This document shows positions 9,428 to 19,264 of a DNA stretch of 32,318 nucleotides, piece after piece. Below the pieces are notes generated by a model that was not told the origin of the DNA, searched no databases, and saw only the letters and a list, made by a program, of their open reading frames with translations. Both the position numbers and the translations under genes were made by a program. The stretch is taken from contig WHUX01000404.1 of the NCBI GenBank assembly GCA_015179025.1, forward strand, positions 1 to 32,318, in the 5' to 3' direction. Positions within the stretch are counted from its first letter, which is position 1, and each line of letters begins with the position of its first letter. The stretch is from Terfezia claveryi (Eukaryota; Ascomycota; Pezizomycetes; Pezizales; Pezizaceae).

Positions 9428-10637
9428 ATGTCCGGAACCCCTCCACCCGCTATCAGGTTTCAAACCTGGAGGAACTCCCCTATACCCTCAGGCCTGAACG
9501 AATTGAATGCCTATCGTCGAGAGATCATCGATATCTTCAAGGCCATGGATGCCATCGGGGCCGAATTCGGCAATAGCTTGGCCGTGGCTGAACGGAAACT
9601 GAGATCCGCCAATGAAGAAATTACAGTACTCCAAAACGACCTCGACAATGTTACCATCGCTCTGGCCAATGAGCAAACCATGTTCCAGCTCAACCATGCT
9701 ATGGCCGCTTTGTCGGCAACTCCACCCTCCGCACCAACCACCAAAACCGAAAGTATTCTAACCCCCCCAAATTCAATAGGGATAGGGCTCGCCTCCAAGC
9801 CTGGAAGAACTTGGTAAACCTCAAACTCAATGGAGACTCACCAGATTCCCATCCGAGCAACACGATTGGCTTATATCTTTGCCCTGCTGGAGGGTAAGGC
9901 AGTAGATCAAATCCAGCCATATGTCCTTGACACTGGGATTAAGCTGGATGGTATCCCGCACTCTTCGCTATTCTAGACAGGGCTTTTGGGGACCCCGATG
10001 CCGTGGGCACAGCTAGTCGAGCCCTCCGAGCCTGAAACAATGCAATTCGGATCTGTCCATATATGGCAGAGTTCTCCAGGCTGGCAGCAGAAGTATTGTG
10101 GAACGATCAGTCAAAGCTCGAGCAGTTCCAGGAGGGACTGAATGACGACCTTCAACAAGACATGGTCACCCTCCATAGACCAAGAGTCTCAATGAATTAA
10201 TTGACTAGGCATGCAGGGTGGAACAACGGATAGCTAGGTTAAGTCACCGCCTTACCTTCCGCCCTGCCACCCGCTCATCTTAGCAACAATAGTAACACCA
10301 ACAACAGCAACCAACCCCCAAGCCTACCAAGTTCCAGCCTCGGCCAACAAACCCGCACACCTCTCTTTCATGGCAGGTAGTGCCGCGCCTATGGACCTAT
10401 CTACAGGTAGGCCACGGTTAACCCAGAAAGAAAGAGATCGCCACCGAATGAATGGGCTATATATAGCATGCGGAAAAGGAGACCATTTTATCACAGCATG
10501 TCCCCTCCGCAAAAACTGCTAGATGGCCGCACACGCCATCTCCGAATCCAGGATCGAGGAGGTTGATGAGTCGGGAAAAGCCCTGTCCCTTGCCTAGTTA
10601 CTGACACTAGCAAGGGACCTGCCCAGGGCCACTTATT
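9428..10637 (+). pseudogene. gypsy-2 gag (frameshifted)
   Basis: Gag begins at the ATG at 9428 (MSGTPPPAIRF), 36 nt after the LTR. The first 129 codons include a coiled-coil-like stretch (AVAERKLRSANEEITVLQNDLDN). The frame breaks in a run of seven C near 9768. The retrotransposon gag domain then continues in other frames to about 10200, with recognisable pieces ARLQAWKNLVNLKLNGD, FALLEGKAVDQIQPYV and LWNDQSKLEQFQEGLND. A zinc knuckle lies at about 10455-10510. Its first cysteine is replaced by tyrosine (YIACGKGDHFITACP), which one G-to-A transition would explain. The protein would package element RNA. It is certain as gag and certainly broken. Confidence 0.85.
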
Positions 10638-11040
10638 TTGTCTGCGTTTTCCTTGCCTGCACCTATGTCTATTGATGAATCTCGCTTGTTTGGCGAGCAT
10701 TTTGTAGTACCAATAACTGTTAAATTCAATGGTAAAACAGTGGTAACATCAGCTCTCATCGATTGTGGTGCTTCGGGAATTGCATTTATTGATCAGCCTT
10801 CATCAGTAAAAATTCCATACCAACTCGAGTTAAAGACCCCCCACCTTCTCAACGTCATTAATGGCCGCCCATCTCTTCTGGAGCTATTACCGACCTTGCA
10901 TGTCTGCCCAGTGCCATTGGAGACCATTCGAAGGACCTCCCAATGTTTGTGACCAAACTAAAATATCCAATTGTGCTTGGGATCCCTTAGCTCAGAATGC
11001 ATGATGTGTCAGTCAGTTTCGGCTCTGTACACCTTGCAAT
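10638..11040 (+). pseudogene. gypsy-2 aspartic protease
   Basis: This is a retropepsin-like domain. ALIDCGASGIAFID, with the catalytic aspartate in the D-C-G-A-S box (usual form D-S/T/C-G-A), lies near 10755-10800. The open frame runs 10638-10952. The C-terminal protease motif VLGIP.LRMHD follows in a second frame to about 11010, so there is a frameshift or stop in between. The family cuts the Gag-Pol precursor. The chosen start is only the first ATG of the open piece, and in the intact element this would be part of a continuous polyprotein. Confidence 0.8.
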
Positions 11041-11299
11041 TCAATAGCCATTATTGTAGAAAAAACTGTAGAGGTCCAAAATCACCATCAAGGGGCTATG
11101 CATATTATCACCCCGATAATCCACCTAGCCAGGTAGTGATACTAGCCGCGCACATCAATGCTGCCACTCTCCGGTTACCCTGTTCCCCTGTTTCCCCTGT
11201 TCCTCCTGTTTCCCCTGTCCCCTATATCCCCCTGGCCACCCCAAAACCCCTGAACGTTAGCTTTATCAGGGCAGGGGCTTTTGCTTACTCACCAGGAGG

Positions 11300-12790
11300 C
11301 ACAAGCTGAAGGCACATGCTCTCTCCATACATGAAGTGAACCTAGAGATTAACAAGATGAGAGATCTAAGGAGGAGTGGAAATCCATGGTTCCGGGGGAA
11401 TACATGAATTCATTGACCTGTTCTCGGAAAAAGCAGCAGAAAGATTGCCCCTCATTGACCATACGACCACACAATTCCACTGGTGGAAGGAAAGACCCCC
11501 CTTATGGACCTCTCTATAGGATGTTCCGAGTGGAACTAGAAGCTCTGAAAAATATCTGAAGAAAACCTCAACAAGATCTTCATTCGCCACAGCTACTCCC
11601 CAGCGGGTGCCCCTATGCTGTTTGTGAAGAAGTCAGACGGCTCTCTTTGTTGTGTGTTGATTATCGTGGCCTGAACGAGATAATGGTCAAGAACAGATAC
11701 TCTTTGCCCTGATCCAGGAGACATTAGCTAGACTTTCCAGGCAAAATGGTTCACCAAATATTGGATCTGGAGGGGCATACAACTTGGTATGAATTGCTGA
11801 GGAGGAGGAGTGGAAAACTACCTTTCAGACACGATATGGCCATTTTGAATATAAGTGATGCCTTCGCCTAACCAATACCCACGCCTCTTTTCAGCACTTT
11901 ATCAATGACACTCTGCGGGACTTTCTGGATGTATTCTGCACCGCCTACCTGGACGATATTCTCATCTACTCGGATACCCTAGCAGAACACAAGATCCACG
12001 TTCAACAAGTGCTGGAGAAGCTGGAGGGAGCTGGGTTGTATCTGAAGCCAGAAAAGTACAAGTTCCATATGCAGGAGGTTAAGTATCTAGGGTTGATCAT
12101 CACTACGGAAGGTATTAGAATGGACTCTGCCAAGGTCACCGCCGTTCAGGAGTAGGAAGTTACAGCAAATCTCAGGTATGTTTAGGCCTTCTTGAGATTC
12201 GCCAACTTTTACTGATGGTTCATTCTAGGGTATTCCAAGATCATGGTCCCCCTCACAGCCCTGACCAAAAAGGACCGGTGATTCCACTAGAGTCCAGAAG
12301 CCCAATCCGCCTTCCAGAACCTCAAGGAAGCCTTCTGCTCAGCACTAATCCTGGCCCACTTTGACCCAGATAGCGAATGTATCATGGAAACTGATACCTC
12401 CGGCTGTGTCTCTGCGGGGATCTTGTCTCAGTATGTCAACGGGATCCTCCACCCCATGGCCTACTTCTCGAAAAAATACTCCCCGGCTGAGTACAACTAT
12501 GAGAACTATGATAAAGAGCTGATGGCTATTGTGTGAGCATTCAAAGAATGGAGGCTACATCTGGAGTCAGCCAAGGGGATCATCGAGGTATTATCTGACC
12601 ACAAAAACCTTGTGTATTTTACAACCACCAAGCTGCTTAACCGAAGGCAAGCTAGATGGTCAGAGTTCTTATCTTAGTTCAACTTCCAGATTAGATACCG
12701 GCCAGGAAAGGCTGGGGGCAAGCCCAATGCATTAACTTGGAGATCAGGAGATCTCCCTAAAGGGGGGGATGAAAGGCTAAAATACCAAAA
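11300..12790 (+). pseudogene. gypsy-2 reverse transcriptase and RNase H
   Basis: RT landmarks in order are: [17 protein letters not shown] (about 11595), CVDYRGLNE (about 11655, next frame), FQHFINDTLRDFLDVF, the catalytic YLDD box at about 11946-11957 (AYLDDILIYS), and YLGLIITTEGIRMD. The RNase H domain follows, with METDTSG (about 12385) holding the first catalytic aspartate, then [19 protein letters not shown] and [11 protein letters not shown]. Stops occur at several sites (for example about 12153, 12183 and 12535) and frames shift between 11640 and 11880. The RT copies element RNA and RNase H removes the template. Order and motifs leave no doubt about identity. Confidence 0.92.
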
Positions 12791-14196
12791 TCAAGTGATA
12801 TTGAAGCCCGAAAACCTTGACCTGGCGGCCAATGTCCTTGCTGAAGCTGAGGCCAATGCGGAAGCTGAAGCTAAGGCTGAGGCCAATGTGGAAGCTGAGG
12901 CTGAGGCTGACCTCCGACAACTAGTGAGACAGGCATATATGGACAACCTCCTGGCCAAGGAAATTATCACCGCAGTGGATTCTGGCCAGCGCCGCCACTC
13001 CAAAATCTTCCTAGCTGAGTGTACTATCCAGGAAGGCCTCCTCTACCACCTCGAACGGCTGTATGTGCCGGAAGGAGAGCTGCGCCTTCGATTGATCAAG
13101 GAACACCATGACAGCCTGGTTGTAGGTCACCCTTGAGTGGCCAAAACATTAGAGCTTCTGGCCAGGGAATACACATGAATTGACCAATGAAAGGACATGG
13201 AGTGGTACGTACGGAACTGCCACATTTGCAAGCGTGCTAAGCCTGTCCGCCATGACTCGTATGGGACCCTGAAATCTCTGGATATCCCTGATCGGCCATG
13301 GCTGCACCTAACTATAGACTTTGTGACAGGGTTGCCAGAAGATTCGGGGTTCAATGCCATCTTGATGGTAGTAGATCGGTAGACGAAAATGAGGTATGTT
13401 ATACCTTGCCGGGACACCTGCTCTATCCCAGAGTTAGCCAATCTCTACCTCAATAATGTATTCCGGTATCATGGCCTCCCCGAATCCATCGTATCCGACC
13501 ATGGCCCTCAGTTCACCTCAGAATTCTGGCAAGCCTTCTGCGATCTTTTGGGGATCAAAGTGCGTTTGTCAACTACATACCACCCCCAGACGGATAGCCA
13601 ATCGGAGAGGATGAATGCCATTATGGAGCAATATCTGCGGGCCTTTGTTGCCTACCAGCAGAATAACTGGGTTTCGTTGCTGGCCACCTGCGAATTCGCC
13701 GTGAACAACTAGTTCTTGGAATTCTCCAAAACCTCGCCTTTCCAGGCTAACTACGGTTGGCACCCCCAGTTCGTGGATGCCCTAGCGCCCCTGCAAAAAG
13801 CCAAAAAAGATGCCTTGGCTAAGGAGTTCGCAGCTGGGATTGCTGAGCTCCACTCTACCCTAAAAGCTGAGCTGGGATATGCACAAGCCAGGCAAGCCGA
13901 GTATGCCAACGGATCACGGTTGCCAGCCCCCAGATATCAACTAGGGGACAAAGTGTGGCTCTCCAGCAGGCACTTCCAAACGGAACGGCCATCTCGCAAG
14001 CTGGATAATAAGTTTCTAGGCCCCTACAAGGTGTTAGTAGCTGTGGGCACTCATGCTTATCGGCTGAGGTTTCCCAAGGATATCAAACGCCATCCGATCG
14101 TTCATGTCTCGGAAATCGAGCTAGCTGCCGACGATCCACTCCTCGGGCAAAAGCACCCCCCACCTCCTCCAGTGGTGATCACAGCTGAAGAGGAGT
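12791..14196 (+). pseudogene. gypsy-2 integrase
   Basis: An alanine/glutamate-rich linker (12837-12912) leads into the integrase. The HHCC zinc domain includes KEHHDS...GHP and CHICKRAKP (about 13215-13240). The DDE core shows TIDFVTGLP (first D, about 13315), VSDHGPQFTSEFW (second D, about 13490) and HPQTDSQSERMN (E, about 13600). The C-terminal part has the GPY/F-like KFLGPYKVL and IKRHPIVHVSEIE. In-frame stops at about 13135, 13177, 13189, 13381 and 13710 replace tryptophan and other residues. The enzyme would insert the cDNA. The core catalytic residues remain readable even though the gene is dead. Confidence 0.93.
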
Positions 14197-14373
14197 AGGA
14201 GGTTGAGGAGGTACTAGACTCAAGGAAATGCTATGGATGAGTTTAGTATAAGGTCAAGTAGCTAGGGGATGAGGAGACTACCTGGCAACCTGCGAAGGAC
14301 TTGGAAAACGCACAGGACTTGGTCACCCTATTCCACCAACGGTACCTGAGGAAGCCTCGCCCTGTTGAATGAT
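14197..14373 (+). pseudogene. gypsy-2 C-terminal chromodomain
   Basis: After a TAG at 14197 the frame continues with EVEEVLDSRKCYG, YKVK, EETTWQPAKDLENAQDLV and FHQRYLRKP, the layout of a chromodomain at the end of a chromovirus integrase. The domain normally recognises methylated histone H3 and directs integration. Two further stops (about 14238 and 14259) fall where aromatic or glutamine residues are expected. This domain is what places the element in the chromoviruses. Confidence 0.85.
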
Positions 14374-14500
14374 GTCAGACCTTTTACATCCTTATTGTTT
14401 TTCAGAGTTGGGGTTCTTGTTCTTACCTTTGTTGTTGTTATTTCCTGTGTTGATTTTGTAGGTTATCGTGCCCGTCCTTCTAGTCGCTAGAGCTCTAGCC

Positions 14501-14514
14501 CAAAGGGGGGATAG
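14501..14514 (+). other. polypurine tract of gypsy-2
   Basis: CAAAGGGGGGATAG abuts the 3' LTR at 14515 and serves as plus-strand primer. Between the end of pol (about 14373) and here, nothing else is seen. Confidence 0.85.
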
Positions 14515-15141
14515 TGTCACAACCGTGTTCTTAGTCTTAATTTGACACTCGAACAGGCTTGTTCGGGTGTCGTTGATGAGTTATTGTTATTGTTGCCCTC
14601 GGCATTACCTGCAATGTAAGTGATGGGTTATTGTTATTATTGCCCTCGGCATCACCTGCGACGCAGGTGATGGGTTATTGACATTGTTGCCTTTATCATC
14701 ACCTACAATCGCAGGTAATAGGTTATCATTACTTTGCTTAGCTTCCGAGATAAGGGATCTTAGGAAGTTTATTCCTTCTATTGCCCTGGCCTGGAATTAT
14801 GTATATATAGCCCTTGTCCCTCGTACTGTCGTTGGATCCCTATCCAATATCTTGTATACCCAATACAGGACCTTGCCTCTCCCAGCACTTATGCACCTCC
14901 CTTGTACACCCCCTTGTCTCGTGAACAGCTCTGCAGCACAGCTGCCTCCCTCTGACACATGTGGCAACTGCCTCCACGTGTCTCATGTCCCTTACCTACT
15001 GCCTCTCTCGCCCTCGCCCTTGCCCTCGTCCTAGCCTTTTCCTCTAGTCGTACACGTAACATTCCTACGTGAGTGTCACCCTAGCCTTGCCCTTTCCCCG
15101 AGGTACCCCCTGGTTGCCTTGTCCCCAGAGCCATCGTTACA
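14515..15141 (+). repeat. 3' LTR of gypsy-2
   Basis: It runs from TGTCACAACC to CGTTACA, 627 bp, followed by GAGAC. The palindromic iterons are degraded by transitions compared with the 5' copy. Confidence 0.95.
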
Positions 15142-15146
15142 GAGAC

Positions 15147-15810
15147 GGTTATAATACTATGGATACTAAACTACCAGCCGGCTATATAGGATGAGTCACC
15201 TACACTCATTATGGCACCTATACTATCGATTATATACCCGCTCATTCAGTGCAACCCGAAACAGTATACCTAGTGTAATGGGACTTTAGTGATTCTGTCA
15301 GAATTATTGAGCATACCTAAATACAACAGTATCACCAAAACTAATCTGGTACAGAGAGTCTGCATTGAGGCCCTAGCAATTCTGCTGATCATTGTATGTG
15401 AGAACTACTCTAAATGCAAATTCCATAGGACTGACATTTATATAGTAGAATATTTAGTGTCAATTTTGTAACTATCAGTTTACTATAGCAGGCCATTATG
15501 GGTGATATTTGCATACAAACTACCTCGGGAAACAATTGCATACTTCTTGACTCCCCAAACACATGGCACCAGACCATCTTAGGCTCTCATGTAGCTTGAA
15601 GTGACAATGTTTGGACACTACCGATATAGTCACATACATCTCACAAACCAACTCTACAGTTAGAACCCTTAACACACCGAACATTGAGGATACATCACCG
15701 GATTTCCTGAATCTTATCCACCTGTTGAGGAGTATCTGCTATCATCACTTCAAGTTGGGCAAGTCATACACTAGTCATTATTCATCCTGATTTGGAACTT
15801 ATCATAGAAT
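15147..15810 (+). other. probable 5' part of Plavaka copy A, no readable domain
   Basis: This is contiguous with the sequence left of gypsy-2 and directly before the first recognisable Plavaka motif at 15811. Stops occur in all frames. Short coherent bits such as TPNIEDTSPDFLNLIHL (about 15670-15720) may be N-terminal transposase sequence, but I cannot place them. Confidence 0.4.
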
Positions 15811-16448
15811 CCTTTATCACCTTTTACCAATGCTTATAAATATAAGCTAGCATGATTCTTCCATCAGAGCAAGACCACAATAAAGTAGATTGACCAATTT
15901 TTTAAGTATGAACAGCTCCCTATCATTATGTTCCCGACATTGAGGGTTGGGTATTAGTCTAGTTATACCTAGCAGAATAAGTTGCAAGCACTGATCAACT
16001 AACCAGCATGGCAATATGGGAGTGTGGATTTCCACCTCAAAAAAGGAGTCATGTTTTTTTATCGAGACGTTGAACAATGCATCCAATATCTTCTCCTCTA
16101 GAAGGTATATACTTAGTATCTTGTCTTCAAACCTCAGTAGGACTTCGATCAACAAAGCAATAGGGTGTATATGGGAATATATACAGGGGACTGGTGGTGG
16201 GATACACAGGTACTTATTTATCATTCCTATTTATTTACAGGTACTTACAGGCCGCCAGATGACCCTTCTAATTGGCTCTAACCTTATACCTATTCTAATA
16301 ACCTCTGATCAAACATGCTTGACCAACTTTTTAGGCGATAAGAAATTGTGGCCAATTTTCATGAGCTTGGGGAACATACTATCAGATATACGAAATAAGC
16401 CCTCATAGCAAGCCTAGATCCTTATAGGCCTCTTGCCTATAGGCCCGA
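15811..16448 (+). pseudogene. Plavaka-type (KDZ) transposase copy A, N-terminal half
   Basis: Fragments in shifting frames match the order of a Plavaka transposase: PLSPFTNAYKYKLA...FFHQSKTTIK.IDQFFK (15811 on), FFYRDVEQCIQYLL (about 16050), LVFKPQ, then RVYMGIYTGDWWWDTQ (about 16160-16208). Next comes IGSNLIPILITSDQT with KKLWPIFMSLGNILSDIRNKPS (16275-16407) and GLLPIGPK. The same blocks occur in copy B at 30900-31620. SD-x-T is probably part of the catalytic core (inference). The gene is broken by many stops, and a hAT element interrupts it after GLLPIGPK at 16448. Identification is from remembered family motifs, and no search was run. Confidence 0.75.
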
Positions 16449-16479
16449 AGTGAATATGCTTGGGTACGAGACAAGCCGG

Positions 16480-16552
16480 CTCTAGACTTTGGCTCGAGCC
16501 ACGAGCCTAAGCCGGCTCGAGCACAAGGTTACACAGGCTCGAGCCCGGAAGT
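16480..16552. repeat. left subterminal palindromes of the hAT element
   Basis: AAGCCGGCTC, GGCTCGAGCC, GCCGGCTCGAGC and GGCTCGAGCC occur within 75 bp. They are probably transposase-binding sites. Confidence 0.75.
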
Positions 16553-17895
16553 CGTTGCAACCGCGAAATACCGAAGGTAGCCAGGGTGTCCAAATCTTCA
16601 AAATATATTACATTTCCACCACCTTTACTTTTATTCTTTTTTCTGCTCTCCACTCGAATTCAGCTAGAATGACTCAACCCCTACCTGCAGTTCAGGAATA
16701 TATTTCTTCTCTTGCCAACCAATACTAGGAACTGCAGGATAGTTATATAGTATCAGGTGCTGGTTTTCATCGATTTAACAACTATCTCTACATGCAAAAG
16801 CTATTAATCCGGAAGTCTATTCCAGATGAGCTATCACACCACCATATCTATTGTATATATTGTACTCACATTCCATAGAAAGTTTCAGCAAAATTCACTA
16901 CCACAAGTGCACAACTGCAACATTTCCGAAAGTACCACCCATGCTTACCAACAATACAAGATGAGGAAAATATGAGAATTAATAAAATTACAGCTTTATC
17001 AGGCTCAAGTACAGTAGCAATAATACCATTTACATTAGCAGTACAGGCAGCTTCTATATGTACAGTAGCAGCGTGATTTGATAATAAGGTCTGAATATGA
17101 AATCTATTTATAAGCTCGCTTATACTAATTAATATAGGTTGCACATGAGTATCTTGCAGCCTTTATTATTAGTTCAAATTCCTCGCTTGTAACAGTTGAA
17201 AATGTGCATTATATTAAATTGCTACAATATTGTAATCCATAATATCGTCCAATTTTATGGTGGACTTTAGGTCGTGAAATCCATGATCTATATATCTCTT
17301 TATTTTAGCAAGTCCAGAAGTGGTTGCAGGAATATATTGAAAGTGGAGTGAAAATTTCTCTTACTTTAGATGCGTAGTCATCTTCAACTCAGGTTGTATT
17401 TCTAGGAATTACAGGTTATTTTATTAAGGTGGATACATGGAGGTTTAGATTTTTATTATTAGGTTTTAAACATTTGCGTGGTTCACATTCTGCTAATGCA
17501 TTGGCTCGAGTTACTTTATCTGTTCTTCAGTGATTCTAGATTACCCCTCATATTCATACTATTACTTTACATAGTGCTTCTGTTAATACTAAAATGCTTT
17601 CGATTTTGAAGGATTCTCTTACTGGTTTTATATTACAGGATGGTCAAGTACGATGTATGGCTTATATTATTAACCTTACTGCTCAACAGGTTTTATCGCA
17701 TCTTCAAGTTCTTCCAAGAGATGAAGATAATAAGAGTATATCTAATTCAGCAAATTCGATTTCTACAGCATTTAGTTATGCTCGCCAGATTATTCAGAAG
17801 ATTCGAGCTTCAAATAAATTGTGGGAATGTTTGGAAGCACAAATAGCAGCAGCTAAGTTGACTTCTATTAAGCTAATATTGGATATGCAAGTAAG

Positions 17896-17947
17896 GTAAG
17901 TATATATATATATATAACTTGATGAGTATTATACTAATCTTATATAG
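17896..17947 (+). other. spliceosomal intron 1 of the hAT transposase
   Basis: 52 bp with GTAAGT donor, TACTAAT branch-like box at about 17930 and TATATAG acceptor. Splicing joins MQVR to WNSIYDML, keeping the frame and restoring a typical hAT W-N-S motif. Confidence 0.85.
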
Positions 17948-18720
17948 ATGGAATTCAATATATGATATGCTTTCACATCTGCTACAGTTACGACTAGCTA
18001 TACATGCAGTATCTCAGCTTGAAGATACTCTATATTCTTTTACACTTTCAACAGAATATTAGAAGCTGCTTGAACGTCTTAAAAATACTATAGAGATTTT
18101 TGTCAAAGTAACACAACATCTCTCCAGAAGTTCATATCCAACTGTCTCCTTGCAACTACCTTACTTTAGTGTTCTAGCTACTCGATTAGAGCTTTTAGCT
18201 GATGAGTTGTGAGAATCAGAACCTAATGGAGAATTACTGCAGGCAGTAACTAATGCTTGGATAAAACTTAATGAATATCATAGTAAAATAGGCGCTGCAC
18301 AAGCTATTGCTACAATCCTAAATCCTTGATACAAATTAACTACATTCCATAACCTATCCTAGCATGAGGAATGGATCCAATCTGCTCAATAAAGTATATA
18401 TTGTATATATACAGCATAGTATGTACCCTCTTCTACCTCCAAAGAATCCTGCCCTCCTACACCAGATTCTTGTGCAAGTGATTCACTAGAAGATAATTAT
18501 TGGGAGGCTGTCTTTGGCTCACAACAATCTACTATCAAATTTAATGCATGTTCTGAACTTAAGATTTATTTGGAAGAACCTCCGGAAGGGCAAACTGTCA
18601 AGCCAATTGAATAGTGGCGAATGTATGTGTCTAAGTACCCACATCTCTCCTTAATGGCACGCGACTTTCTTGCTGTTCCTGCCACCAGCATCCCATCTGA
18701 GCAAGTTTTTTCTATTGCAA

Positions 18721-18780
18721 GTAAGTTCAATTCTTTAAAATGATTAGAACGATCTAACTATTTATTACTGGAATTACTAG
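18721..18780 (+). other. spliceosomal intron 2 of the hAT transposase
   Basis: 60 bp with GTAAGT donor, CTAAC branch-like box at about 18754 and ACTAG acceptor. Splicing joins FSIA to SQILNKCRSCLNENMMNTIM, the expected hAT C-terminal continuation. Confidence 0.85.
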
Positions 18781-19089
18781 GCCAGATACTTAATAAGTGC
18801 CGTTCTTGCCTCAATGAAAATATGATGAATACAATTATGTACTGTAAAGTATAACTTGGAGTGCAGGAGATAACGTTGGAAGAGATCGTAGTGGAGGAAC
18901 AGCTACTCACCCATTTGAATGAAGTAACTATGGAGGGAGATTTACCAGTAGAGATTAGGAGTGTTGAGGATGATGATTGATTCTTTTCCTTTTTCTATAT
19001 CTGTTTATATCCGTATCTTTCGTATTTCTGAGTCTTTCATACAGATATGTAGCGTATGTAGTTATCTATATTCTTCTCGCAATTCTCAT

Positions 19090-19256
19090 GAGCCAGCTCG
19101 AGCCTGTATGTGAGCCTACTCGAGTCTTGGCAGCTTGAGCTGGCTTAAGCCCTTTTTCTTAAAGCTCGAGCTGGCTCGAGCCTTCTTTGTATATCTATCA
19201 GCCGGCTCGAGCCTACCTCTAGGCTTGGCTCGAGCCGGCTCATGCCTAGGCCTAGA
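19090..19256. repeat. right subterminal and terminal repeat of the hAT element
   Basis: Repeated CTCGAGCC with variants (AGCTCGAGCC, GAGCTGGCTCGAGCC, GCCGGCTCGAGCC, GGCTCGAGCCGGCTCATGCC), ending CCTAGGCCTAGA before AGTGAATA. It is an imperfect inverse of the left end. Confidence 0.75.
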
Positions 19257-19264
19257 AGTGAATA

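Larger units (their letters stand above)
8765..15141 (+). mobile_element. gypsy-2, full-length chromovirus (decayed)
   Basis: This is a structurally complete Ty3/gypsy element of 6377 bp. It has 627-bp LTRs at both ends, an exact 5-bp target duplication GAGAC (8760-8764 and 15142-15146), a polypurine tract before the 3' LTR, and gag, protease, RT, RNase H, integrase and chromodomain in the canonical gypsy order. Stops and frameshifts occur in every domain, so it is not autonomous. It is GC-richer than its surroundings. It inserted into the 5' side of the Plavaka copy A relic. Confidence 0.95.
16669..18982 (+). pseudogene. hAT transposase with two introns (broken)
   Basis: The start is the ATG at 16669 (MTQPLPAVQEY). 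A BED-type zinc finger is visible at about 16850-16945: CIYC, then HFRKYH. The RNase H-like core begins with LTLDA at about 17360 and continues HLRGSHSANALARV. Where most hATs have DNAS, this copy has HSAS (about 17573), so the second catalytic aspartate looks lost. QVRCMAYIINL follows. Exons join at 17896-17947 and 18721-18780. The C-terminal dimerisation domain is clear: YPHLSLMARDFLAVPATSIPSEQVFSIAS (about 18620-18720). Many stops (for example in STEY.KLL, LNP.YKL and IE.WRMY) fit C-to-T or G-to-A changes. The enzyme would cut and paste the element and act in the nucleus. Family assignment is secure and activity is lost. Confidence 0.9.
16449..19264 (+). mobile_element. hAT element with 8-bp target duplication
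   Basis: The element occupies 16457-19256 and is flanked by AGTGAATA on both sides (16449-16456 and 19257-19264), the 8-bp duplication expected of hAT. Removing it and one copy rejoins two halves of the Plavaka copy A frame. The terminal repeats are degenerate, but both ends carry dense subterminal GGCTCGAGCC palindromes (left 16480-16550, right 19090-19245). It encodes one transposase on the plus strand. Confidence 0.92.

Noticed and set aside
17160..17190. tRNA-like GTTCAAATTCC box
   Set aside because: There is no matching acceptor or anticodon stem around it, and it lies inside the hAT transposase.
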